Part shown: positions 22,532-28,689 of the stretch, piece after piece
Numbering within the stretch: the stretch's first letter is position 1
How the letters are laid out: every line of letters begins with the position of its first letter
Origin: VXNE01 sp964518405
Lineage (GTDB): Bacteria; Pseudomonadota; Gammaproteobacteria; Pseudomonadales; Azotimanducaceae
Direction of reading: 5' to 3'
NCBI GenBank assembly: GCA_964518405.1
Contig: CAZFGB010000199.1
Span: 1 to 28,689, forward strand
Length of the DNA stretch: 28,689 bases
Made by a program: the position numbers and the translations under genes
The notes under the pieces: generated by a model
Seen by the model: the letters and a program-made list of their open reading frames with translations, nothing else
Told to the model about the DNA's origin: nothing
Databases searched by the model: none

Positions 22532-23503
22532 TTAAGCGTATACGTCGTCGAGGAGGGCGTCGGGATCGGGCATCGGGCTCGCCTTGGCGAACTCGACCGC
22601 GGCTTCCACTTCGCGGGCTATTTCTGCGTGAACTTCTTTCGCCGCGTCGGCGGACAGCACGCCCTGTTCCGCCAGGCGCGCCTCGAACATTTCGATCGGA
22701 TCCCGTTTCAGCCACTCGGCGAGTTCTTCGTCCGTGCGGTACGTGCGGCCCATGCCGCGCCTGCCGACATGGTCGTAGAACCGGTACGTCTTGCACTCGA
22801 GCAGCGTCGGACCGTCGCCGTCTCTCGCGCGCTCGACCGCCGCGCCCGCCGCCTCGTACACGGCCATGACGTCCATGCCATCGACGATGACGCCGGGCAT
22901 GCCGTATCCGGGGGCGCGGTCGGCGACGTCGGTGATGGCCTGGTGGTCGCGCTGCGGCGTGTACTCGCCGAATCCGTTGTTCTCGCAGACGAACAGGACC
23001 GGCAGCTTGTACAGCGCGGCCATGTTGGCGGCTTCGTGGAAGGCGCCTTCGTTGCTCGCGCCATCGCCGAAGAAGGTGACGGCGACGTTGCCGTTGTTCT
23101 TGTACTTGTTGGCGAATCCGGCGCCCATGGCGATGGGCGGCCCGCCGCCGACGATGCCGTTGGCGCCGAGCATCCCGATCTCCAGGTTGGAGACATGCAT
23201 GCTGCCTCCCTTGCCCTTGCAATAGCCGTCGACGCGCCCGAACAGCTCCGCGAACATCCTGTCGAATTCGCCGCCCTTGGCAATGAGATGGCCGTGTCCC
23301 CGATGGGTGCTGGTGATCTGGTCCTGGTCCGTCAGGTGCGCCATGACGCCGACGGCGACCGCTTCTTCGCCGACATAGAGGTGAAGCGCCCCGGGAATGA
23401 AACCGTTCTCCGCCATTCGGCCGGCCTCGTCCTCGAACGTGCGAATGCGCACCATGCGCCGGTGGATATCGAGCAATACTTCGTCGTCAGGTTGTGTAGT
23501 CAC
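22532..23503 (-). CDS. acoA: Thiamine-diphosphate-dependent dehydrogenase E1, alpha subunit
   Basis: Alpha subunit (323 residues) that binds thiamine diphosphate and Mg through GDGASNEG at 146-153 and the following ENN at 174-176, the classic GDG...NN motif. Other marks are RGHGHLIAKGG, YCKGKGGSMHVSN and the loop region YDHVGRRGMGRTYRT. The frame is open further upstream to 23773, but the GTG at 23503 is preferred: AGGGGA sits four bases before it and the family homology begins shortly after. An ATG at 23545 is the alternative. This is the first gene of the acoA-acoB-acoX-acoC operon. No AcoR regulator gene or clear sigma-54 box was found in the window upstream. Confidence 0.9.
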   Translation of the reverse strand: MTTQPDDEVLLDIHRRMVRIRTFEDEAGRMAENGFIPGALHLYVGEEAVAVGVMAHLTDQDQITSTHRGHGHLIAKGGEFDRMFAELFGRVDGYCKGKGGSMHVSNLEIGMLGANGIVGGGPPIAMGAGFANKYKNNGNVAVTFFGDGASNEGAFHEAANMAALYKLPVLFVCENNGFGEYTPQRDHQAITDVADRAPGYGMPGVIVDGMDVMAVYEAAGAAVERARDGDGPTLLECKTYRFYDHVGRRGMGRTYRTDEELAEWLKRDPIEMFEARLAEQGVLSADAAKEVHAEIAREVEAAVEFAKASPMPDPDALLDDVYA

Positions 23504-23507
23504 GCTT

Positions 23508-23513
23508 TCCCCT
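23508..23513 (-). promoter_or_regulatory. Shine-Dalgarno AGGGGA supporting a GTG start for E1-alpha
   Basis: On the minus strand AGGGGA precedes GTG (23503) by four bases. The upstream ATG at 23545 lacks a comparable site. This sets the length of the protein at 323 residues, in the normal range for E1-alpha. Confidence 0.55.
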
Positions 23514-23748
23514 TTCACATGCCCCAAAGCCGGTGCCTTCGGCATCGCCCGTTTCTTGCGAGGGGTTCCCCCTCGCGCTCCCCAAGCTGATGGCTCCGGC
23601 CCGGCCCCGCTCGTCGTCCATGCAACATCCCGCCCCAGGTCGCGTGCGCTCTCCGGAGCGGTCGTTCCATGGAAGTCGCGCGCTATTTTGCGTGAATCCC
23701 AGCCAGATAGGTAGTGCGGTTCGGTGATAGCGGGTGCTAGCGCGACGT

Positions 23749-23766
23749 TCACGCATTTGTGCGTGA
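23749..23766. promoter_or_regulatory. Perfect 7-base inverted repeat between ATPase and aco genes
   Basis: TCACGCA and TGCGTGA are separated by four bases. The repeat begins 11 bases past the stop of the ATPase gene and lies about 250 bases upstream of the acoA start. It could be a weak terminator hairpin for the ATPase transcript (no T-run follows) or an operator for the aco operon. The rest of the 23504-23776 gap shows no clear promoter. Confidence 0.35.
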
Positions 23767-23776
23767 CGGCCATCGA

Positions 23777-25027
23777 TTATCTCCACATGGCGCTAACGGG
23801 CACCGCCCACATGCGTTCGTCGAACGGGACGATGCTGTTGCCTCGATAGAGGACAATACCGCAGACAAAGTCGTCATCGACCTGTCGCCGCAGCTCTTTC
23901 AGGCCCTTGAAGTCATCGTCGTCGACGGCGTCCCGTCCCTTCGCCTCGATGCCCGCGAGTTTGCCATCGGGGCGTTCCAGCACGAAGTCCACTTCTTTCC
24001 CATCGCTGGTTCTGAAATGATGCAGGTCGGCGATTCCGTCCGACGCGGCTAACTGTTTGGCCAGTTCCGTGGCGACAAAATTCTCGAAGATGTGCCCGAA
24101 CGTGTGCGGGTCGTTGATTTGGCATCGCTGGAGGTTTATCTGAAGCAAGTGACAAAGCATCGACGTGTCCACGATGTAGTTTTTCGGAGATTTCACCAGA
24201 CGCTTGCCGATATTTCGGAACCACGGCTTCACGTCCATGGTCAGGAAGATCATTTGCAGAAGAACGCGGTAGTTTCTTGTCGTTACGGCGTTCTGTCCTA
24301 TCGACCGGGCGATATCCGCTTCATTGACCAGTCCCCCCGGCCGGCTCGCGAGCACCTTCAGCAAGTTGGGTAGAACGCCGAGCTTGGCAATACCGGCCAT
24401 TTGCCTGACATCCCTTTGCAGCAGGGTGGCAATGTAGCTTTCAAACCAATCGTGGCGCACGGCCTCTTCCCGATCCCAAATCTCTGGAAAGGTAGCCCGC
24501 TGGATCATGTCCACCGGAGCGACTTCCGTTGGGCACGCGCCCGGCTTGAAGCCGTTGTCGAACAGGCACGTCAAGAAATCGCCCTTGCCCCCCGCAATCT
24601 CCAACGCCGACAAGGGATAGAGCGTCAGAACACGCATTCGGCCCACCAGTGCGTCGGATAGTTTCGGCAGCGACAGTACGTTGGCCGAGCCCGTCAGCAG
24701 GTAACGGCCTCGGGCGGCCTGATTGCTCTCGCGACGCGCCTCGTCGACCAGAAGTTTGAGCGTTCGGAAGAGGCCCGGCACCAATTGCACTTCGTCGAGA
24801 ACCAAGGGGTCTTCGTAGGCTCGGAGAAAACTCTCCGGATTGGCTTCCGCCGCCCCGAGCATGGTCGCCTGATCGAAAGTCACATATTCCGCGGGCCACT
24901 CGTTGGCGGCAAGCTCCAGCGCCAGCGTACTCTTCCCTGCCTGCCTGGGTCCGTTGACATAGACGATTGGGGAACTCCCAAGCGCCTGCACGATGCGCTT
25001 GCGCAAACTTCGCTCGATCAACCCCAT
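23777..25027 (-). CDS. AAA-family ATPase with DUF4143 and nuclease-like C-terminus
   Basis: Protein of 416 residues from the widespread AAA_14/DUF4143 family. Walker A is GPRQAGKST at 26-34 and Walker B LVLDEVQ at 75-81, followed by the sensor-like LLTGSAN. The DUF4143 half includes the winged-helix segment LASRPGGLVNEADIARSIG and FGHIFENFVATEL. The end has a PD-(D/E)xK-like core, Asp347 in EVDFVL and Glu361-Ala-Lys363. The biological role of the family is poorly defined; these genes are scattered, often horizontally acquired, and sometimes near toxin-antitoxin or defence loci. The local DNA upstream is AT-richer than the surroundings. ATG at 25027; no strong Shine-Dalgarno sequence. Confidence 0.9.
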   Translation of the reverse strand: MGLIERSLRKRIVQALGSSPIVYVNGPRQAGKSTLALELAANEWPAEYVTFDQATMLGAAEANPESFLRAYEDPLVLDEVQLVPGLFRTLKLLVDEARRESNQAARGRYLLTGSANVLSLPKLSDALVGRMRVLTLYPLSALEIAGGKGDFLTCLFDNGFKPGACPTEVAPVDMIQRATFPEIWDREEAVRHDWFESYIATLLQRDVRQMAGIAKLGVLPNLLKVLASRPGGLVNEADIARSIGQNAVTTRNYRVLLQMIFLTMDVKPWFRNIGKRLVKSPKNYIVDTSMLCHLLQINLQRCQINDPHTFGHIFENFVATELAKQLAASDGIADLHHFRTSDGKEVDFVLERPDGKLAGIEAKGRDAVDDDDFKGLKELRRQVDDDFVCGIVLYRGNSIVPFDERMWAVPVSAMWR

Positions 25028-25065
25028 CGTGCGATCCGAACTCCAGACATGAAGATCGGTTTTAG

Positions 25066-25095
25066 AATATCAAAAAGTGCCCTTTGTATTTGCAA
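25066..25095 (-). promoter_or_regulatory. Possible promoter of the ATPase gene
   Basis: On the minus strand TTGCAA (25095-25090) and GATATT (25071-25066) are separated by 18 bases and lie about 39 bases before the ATG at 25027. Each matches the sigma-70 boxes at four of six positions. The stretch is AT-rich against a GC-rich background, which favours a promoter, but the match is modest. Confidence 0.35.
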
Positions 25096-25232
25096 GGTTT
25101 GCTCGAAGTGTCGCCGTCGCTGCGATCCATTCCACCCGTCTCGGCGCGAATCTCGCGCTTCAGGCGGTATCGTGCCCTCGCAGCCTATCGGGCCATGACC
25201 GCTCTGACCGCGCGCCAGGCACTCGACCCGCA

Positions 25233-25271
25233 GAGGAGTCGCTGTCACCGAACGCCTGACGCTGACTCCTC
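25233..25271. terminator. Long hairpin downstream of the nuclease-like remnant
   Basis: Arms GAGGAGTC (25233-25240) and GACTCCTC (25264-25271) pair perfectly. Inside them GTCA (25244-25247) and TGAC (25257-25260) pair again, the two joined by a symmetric GCT/GCT internal loop. The structure lies 30 bases past the stop of the remnant at 25301. No T-run follows on the minus strand, so it may be a Rho-type 3' structure or a relic. The remaining sequence of 25028-25300 shows no gene. Confidence 0.4.
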
Positions 25272-25300
25272 GTGTCCAAACGTTCGTCCGGGACGTCTGC

Positions 25301-25519
25301 TCAAAGTCCGTATTTCTCGCCCAGGTATCTGCGTAGCGGCGTGGGGCAGGCTTGGGCCACCTCCTGCCAGAGCAAGAAGCGGGAACCCGCCCGAAGATCG
25401 GGATGCCGGATTGCGGCATGCACCGTCCACCAATGGTGCAGCAGGTCGGGACGGCGACCGTCGCAGAGAAGCACGAAGTCGTACCCGTGCGCGACGGCTG
25501 CCAGAACGTTTCGTATCAA
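25301..25519 (-). pseudogene. C-terminal remnant of a nuclease-like (PGN_0703-type) protein
   Basis: A 72-codon open frame reads as the end of a longer protein: FVLLCDGRRPDLLHHWWTV, then RFLLWQEVAQACP and the ending YLGEKYGL. This resembles, from memory, the C-terminus of PGN_0703-like PD-(D/E)xK nuclease-fold proteins, which are normally several hundred residues. Only a TTG at 25519 could start it, and a TGA lies four codons further up in the same frame. The usual catalytic part is absent. It is therefore best read as a decayed 3' fragment. The family call is moderate; that it is a fragment is clearer. Confidence 0.45.
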
Positions 25520-25608
25520 CTGATAGATTCAGCCGAGCGGTTTATAGCAGTCCGAACCCGACGGAGCGATGCGCGGAGTATCGCCGCCGAGGCACTGCGA
25601 CGTCTGGC

Positions 25609-26661
25609 TCACAGGGTATGCGGCGCCACCGCCCGACCAGTGGCCGCGGACCGGTGCACGGCTTCCACCTTGCGCATGTAGAGCAGCCCTTCCTCGAAGT
25701 CCGGGCGAACGGGCCGCGCTTCCGGGGGCGTCCCTTCGCGGGCGGCCCGCACGGCGGCGATGAAGTCGGACTCCACCGACCACGCGGTCCGCTTCTCTTC
25801 GGGTACGTTCACCTGCTGCAGCGACTCCCCGGGCCGGGCCCATTCCAGGGTTTGCTGATAGTCGTAGCGGAACGTCCCCTCGGTTCCCCGAACGGTGATC
25901 GATGACGCTCTCCCGGAACTGTCGACGGATACCCCCGAGTGGTGTTCGACGATGAGCGCGCCGCTTGCGAGCGTGCCGCTGATCGCCACGACCTGCGGAA
26001 CGTCGATGGCCACTGGTTGCCCCGTTTCGCCGGTCTTTTCGGCGATGGGCGTCGACAGGTGCGCCGTCAGACTTTCGTATGGGCCCACGAGCCCATTCAG
26101 CATCTCGGCGTATATGCCCATGGACATGATCTGGTAGCCGCTGTAGTCGGCGCGCTCGCGCCAGTGCACGGAAGAGCGGTCGAGGTTCGCGCCGCTGACC
26201 ACGGACAGTTCCACCGACGTGATCTCGCCCATGTCGGACCGAACCAGGTCGCGGATGTACTGCTCCAGTTGAAAGGGCACCGGGCAGATCATGTTGACGA
26301 GATCGGGATTCGCCTTGGCAACCGCGAGCATCTCCTTCGCTTCGGCCACGTTCATGCACATGCGCGCCTGGCAGAAACAGTGCTTGCCAGCCTGAAGCGT
26401 CGCGATGGACAGTTCCCGGTGCATGTAGGGCCAAGTGCCGATAAAGATGATGTCCAGATCGTCCCGGGCAATAACCCGCCGCCAGTCCGTATCGACTTCG
26501 GGAATGCCGAAGTCGCCCGCCACGCGCTCGGAACTCTCTCTGCTCCGGTTGCACACGACGACCACCTCGACGCCGTCGATGGCCGCCAGTCCGGGCAGAT
26601 GCCGGCTGCGGCAAATGCCGCCGGCGCCGATGAAGCCAATGCGAAGTGAATCCGTGCTCAT
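25609..26661 (-). CDS. Gfo/Idh/MocA-family protein lacking the usual catalytic residues
   Basis: NAD(P)-binding Rossmann protein of 350 residues (IGFIGAGGICRSRHLPGL at the start) followed by the Gfo/Idh/MocA alpha/beta domain. The family normally oxidises or reduces sugars and related polyols. Here the EKP motif, whose Lys is catalytic, reads Gln-Ala-Arg at 98-100 (GKHCFCQARMCMN), and the later D-x-x-x-H catalytic region reads YSGYQIMSMGIYAEM. The fold is kept but the standard chemistry is not. The ATG at 26661 is preferred because GGAGGAA stands upstream and the Rossmann strand follows at once. An ATG at 26730 overlapping the monooxygenase stop by one base is the alternative. It is probably co-transcribed with the monooxygenase gene. 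Confidence 0.88.
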   Translation of the reverse strand: MSTDSLRIGFIGAGGICRSRHLPGLAAIDGVEVVVVCNRSRESSERVAGDFGIPEVDTDWRRVIARDDLDIIFIGTWPYMHRELSIATLQAGKHCFCQARMCMNVAEAKEMLAVAKANPDLVNMICPVPFQLEQYIRDLVRSDMGEITSVELSVVSGANLDRSSVHWRERADYSGYQIMSMGIYAEMLNGLVGPYESLTAHLSTPIAEKTGETGQPVAIDVPQVVAISGTLASGALIVEHHSGVSVDSSGRASSITVRGTEGTFRYDYQQTLEWARPGESLQQVNVPEEKRTAWSVESDFIAAVRAAREGTPPEARPVRPDFEEGLLYMRKVEAVHRSAATGRAVAPHTL

Positions 26662-26729
26662 GGTGCGGTTCCTCCATGTATTCCCTGGGTTGCTCGGCGC
26701 GTCCGGGCCGGGTGCGCCGTTTTGTTCCA

Positions 26730-28247
26730 TCAAGCCGCGTCGCGCGCCCCTGCAGCCTTCGGCCGTTCAGTATCCACGCGGGTTTCGGCGGCGCCGGGAT
26801 TGCTGAACGTCAGCACGCCGTCCGCGAGCGGCCGGCGATACACGATCTTTCTGTCCCTCAGGTAGTTCTGCGTGTTCCGCCAGGGATCGCGGTCTCCCTG
26901 CCTGGGGAAGAGATGTATCGACCGGGCCATGTAGCCCGGCATGAAGTCGACGATCCACGGGCGTCGATCCATGATGCGGTCTTCCTCCCGCAACCGCGGT
27001 GTGCATTGACGCGCGCCTGTCTCCGTCATGCGGTTGAGCACGCGGCAGACATACTCGCAGGTGAGGTCCGCCCGCAGCGTCCAGGAAGCGTTCACGTAAC
27101 CGAAAACGTTGGCGAAGTTGGGGACGTCCGCGTACATCATGCCCTTGTAGCAGAGCGTTTCCGAAAACCTCACGGGGTCGCCGTCCACGCTGATGCTGAT
27201 GCTGCCCATGACTTCTAGGTTCAACCCGGTCGCGGTCACCAGGAGGTCGGCCTTGACGTCCTCTCCCGAGGTGAGCCGCACGGTATCGCTGTCGAATCCG
27301 GCGATCGTGCCGGTCACCACTTCGGCCTTGCCGTCCCTGATGGCCTTGAAGAGATCGCCGTCCGGAATGAGGCAGAGGCGCTGGTCCCAAGGGTTGTAGC
27401 TAGGCGTGAAATGCTTGTCCACGTAATCGTCGCCGAGTTGCTTGCGCGCGGCGTTGAGGAGCAACCGCTTGATCTTTTCGGGCTTGGCGCGCGTGGCGCG
27501 GTAGAGGTAGCGCTGCATCAGCACGTTCTTCCAGCGGGTGACGGCGTAGGCGAGTCTTTCCGGCAGCAGCCGGCGCAATCGATTGGCGATGGCGTCGCGC
27601 GCCGGCAGGGAGATCACGTAGGTGGGGGAGCGCTGGATCATGGTGACCCGAGCCGCCTTCTCCGCCATGGCCGGGACGAGCGTCATGGCGGTAGCCCCGC
27701 TGCCGATGACCGCCACGCGCTTGTCGGCGTAGTCGAGATCCTCCGGCCACGCCTGCGGATGGATCACGGGACCCTGGAACCGTTCGATGCCGGAGAACTC
27801 CGGCGTATAGCCGTCCGCGTAGCTGTAGTAGCCAGTGCACATGAACAGGAAGCTGCATGTGAAGCGAACTTGGTCGCTCTTGTCCCGTTCGGCGTCGACT
27901 GTCCAGCGCGCTTGTCCGCTGGACCATGCCGCGCTCGCTACCTGATGGCCGAATCGGATATGTGGCGTTACCTCGTATTCGGTGGCCGTTTCCGCCAGGT
28001 AGGCGAGGATGGACTCACCGTCCGCGATCGACTTCTCGCTCTTCCACGGCTTGAAGCTGTAACCGAAGGTGTGCATGTCGCTGTCGGAGCGGATCCCGGG
28101 GTAGCGGAACAGATCCCAGGTGCCGCCGATGGCGCCGCGCCCTTCCAGGATGACGAAGGTCCGATCGGGGCACTTCGTCCGCATGTGACACGCGGCGCCG
28201 ATGCCGGAAACCCCGGCGCCGACGATGATCACATCGAAATGTTCCAT
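26730..28247 (-). CDS. ethA: EthA-like Baeyer-Villiger / flavin-containing monooxygenase
   Basis: FAD- and NADPH-dependent monooxygenase of 505 residues that inserts oxygen into ketones or oxidises S/N atoms. Motifs are FAD-binding GAGVSG at 10-15, NADPH-binding GSGATA at 182-187, and the Baeyer-Villiger fingerprint FxGxxxHxxxWP as FQGPVIHPQAWP at 157-168. Long blocks match mycobacterial EthA, including GGTWDLFRYPGIRSDSDM, NPWDQRLCLIPDGDLF and NASWTLRADL. The ATG at 28247 starts directly before the first Rossmann strand (MEHFDVIIVGAG). The native substrate is unknown; the name shows family membership, not drug activation. The Gfo/Idh gene follows directly on the same strand. Confidence 0.92.
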   Translation of the reverse strand: MEHFDVIIVGAGVSGIGAACHMRTKCPDRTFVILEGRGAIGGTWDLFRYPGIRSDSDMHTFGYSFKPWKSEKSIADGESILAYLAETATEYEVTPHIRFGHQVASAAWSSGQARWTVDAERDKSDQVRFTCSFLFMCTGYYSYADGYTPEFSGIERFQGPVIHPQAWPEDLDYADKRVAVIGSGATAMTLVPAMAEKAARVTMIQRSPTYVISLPARDAIANRLRRLLPERLAYAVTRWKNVLMQRYLYRATRAKPEKIKRLLLNAARKQLGDDYVDKHFTPSYNPWDQRLCLIPDGDLFKAIRDGKAEVVTGTIAGFDSDTVRLTSGEDVKADLLVTATGLNLEVMGSISISVDGDPVRFSETLCYKGMMYADVPNFANVFGYVNASWTLRADLTCEYVCRVLNRMTETGARQCTPRLREEDRIMDRRPWIVDFMPGYMARSIHLFPRQGDRDPWRNTQNYLRDRKIVYRRPLADGVLTFSNPGAAETRVDTERPKAAGARDAA

Positions 28248-28300
28248 GCTTGGGCCAACCCCTTGATTCGGTGAACGCAATTGTGCGGAGTTTGCACTTG

Positions 28301-28306
28301 ACTATA
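28301..28306 (-). promoter_or_regulatory. Possible -10 box for the monooxygenase gene
   Basis: TATAGT on the minus strand lies inside the 8-base palindrome ACTATAGT (28301-28308), about 54 bases before the ATG at 28247. It differs from TATAAT at one position. No good -35 is seen 17 bases upstream, so activation or a weak promoter is implied. Confidence 0.3.
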
Positions 28307-28367
28307 GTAGCGGATAGCGACCTCACACAGTTGGCCAGACTCTGGGGTACCGAGGTCTCGCGGCGCG

Positions 28368-28610
28368 TCAGTTTATCCGGGCGAACCGGCTGAAGCGTTG
28401 TTCGAGAAAGCGGCGATCGGGGTGTGCGGAAGGATCAACGGGCACCCGAAGGTTCGAACCCGCCAGTCGTTTCAGGCTTTCCAACAGGGGACCATCTCGG
28501 ACCTCGCGCACTTGCCTTGCAACGTGAACGCGGAGATCTGGATCGATGCCAATGAGATTGGAGTCAAACGCCGCGTGGTGAAGCGTGGACATGCAGATAC
28601 CGTTGGTCAC
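28368..28610 (-). pseudogene. HNH endonuclease, C-terminal remnant
   Basis: About 80 residues match the C-terminal part of HNH_2-type putative restriction endonucleases: VTNGICMSTLHHAAFD, then NLIGIDPDLRVHV and the ending HPDRRFLEQRFSRFARIN. The upstream zinc/metal-binding half (the usual AHI segment) is missing. The frame stays open to the window edge but the sequence before residue V (28610) no longer looks like the family. Instead a different reading frame there carries part of another protein. The remnant is thus a truncated, probably inactive gene end. Confidence 0.6.
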
Positions 28611-28611
28611 C

Positions 28612-28689
28612 GACGCGCAGGTCCCCGGAAAGCGCGGCGTCGCCATCGGGAAGCGTCCTGTAGATCTTGTGCAGTTCAAGGGAAACCGG
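28612..28689 (-). pseudogene. Fragment of a small conserved protein, cut by the HNH remnant
   Basis: In the frame starting at 28689 the translation reads VSLELHKIYRTLPDGDA and continues to GDLRV at 28612. From memory this matches a common small-protein family of about 70 residues with a sequence of the form SLE.RKvY..L.D..A...G.lRViDESGEDYLYP. Here the expected DESGEDYLYP is absent: the sequence diverges right after DLRV, where the HNH remnant begins in another frame. The N-terminal part lies beyond the window. Family recognition is moderate because only 26 residues are visible. Confidence 0.4.

Noticed and set aside
21719..23590. 623-codon plus-strand frame opposite the E1 genes
   Set aside because: Antisense to two strongly conserved E1 subunits and without any domain.
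23504..23776. Sigma-54 promoter for the aco operon
   Set aside because: Looked for TGGCAC-N5-TTGC on the minus strand; no convincing match with both GG and GC elements.
25084..25905. 273-codon plus-strand frame in the gap before the Gfo/Idh gene
   Set aside because: Arg/Pro-rich, overlaps the end of the Gfo/Idh gene on the other strand and the nuclease-like remnant; no family.
1..28689. CRISPR array, tRNA, rRNA, insertion sequence or prophage genes
   Set aside because: No regularly spaced repeats, no recognisable tRNA or rRNA sequence and no transposase, integrase or phage structural protein was seen in either strand.

Overview
The window is high-GC DNA that is almost fully coding. It most resembles a proteobacterium, probably a gammaproteobacterium: there are several lipoprotein signal peptides, a Tsx/OmpK-type outer-membrane channel and an aco-type 2-oxo acid dehydrogenase operon. 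The mix of phytanoyl-CoA-dioxygenase-like, luciferase-like, Gfo/Idh/MocA and Baeyer-Villiger enzymes recalls metabolically versatile environmental or invertebrate-associated lineages. That placement is inferred from gene content only; no rRNA or tRNA gene was recognised.

Layout. (1) 204-3301, plus strand: a TPR lipoprotein overlaps by one base with a seven-repeat FG-GAP/VCBS lipoprotein ending in an ASPIC/UnbV domain. (2) 3305-5327, minus strand: an MFS transporter followed by a Tsx-like channel. (3) 5511-10449, plus strand: an orphan large subunit of a molybdenum hydroxylase, an aldo/keto reductase and a malonyl-CoA synthetase (matB). (4) 10534-13740: two unrelated luciferase-like oxidoreductases on the minus strand flank a PhyH-type dioxygenase on the plus strand. 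Short repeats and one inverted repeat around a perfect -10 box lie in the promoter regions. (5) 14082-18962, minus strand: a stand-alone protein with an XPB/Ssl2-N-terminal-like domain but no helicase motor, a large Ca-binding-repeat S41 protease lipoprotein, and a small lipoprotein overlapping it. (6) 19161-23503, minus strand: acoA-acoB-acoX-acoC, encoding a thiamine-diphosphate/lipoyl dehydrogenase complex. Its E2 has two tandem E3-binding domains, and no E3 gene is present. (7) 23777-28689, minus strand: a DUF4143-type ATPase, a nuclease-like C-terminal remnant, a non-canonical Gfo/Idh/MocA protein behind an EthA-like Baeyer-Villiger monooxygenase, and at the edge an HNH-nuclease remnant joined out of frame to a fragment of another small protein.

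How the genes may work together. Regions 2 and 3 could form a substrate uptake and oxidation route ending in malonyl-CoA. Region 6 converts acetoin or another 2-oxo compound to an acyl-CoA. Region 7 holds a catabolic pair (monooxygenase plus Gfo/Idh) set among broken accessory genes, which suggests a rearrangement-prone site. No complete new defence or mobile system could be demonstrated. The oddest items are the Gfo/Idh protein lacking its usual catalytic residues, the doubled E3-binding domain, the motor-less XPB-like protein and the chimeric junction at the right edge.
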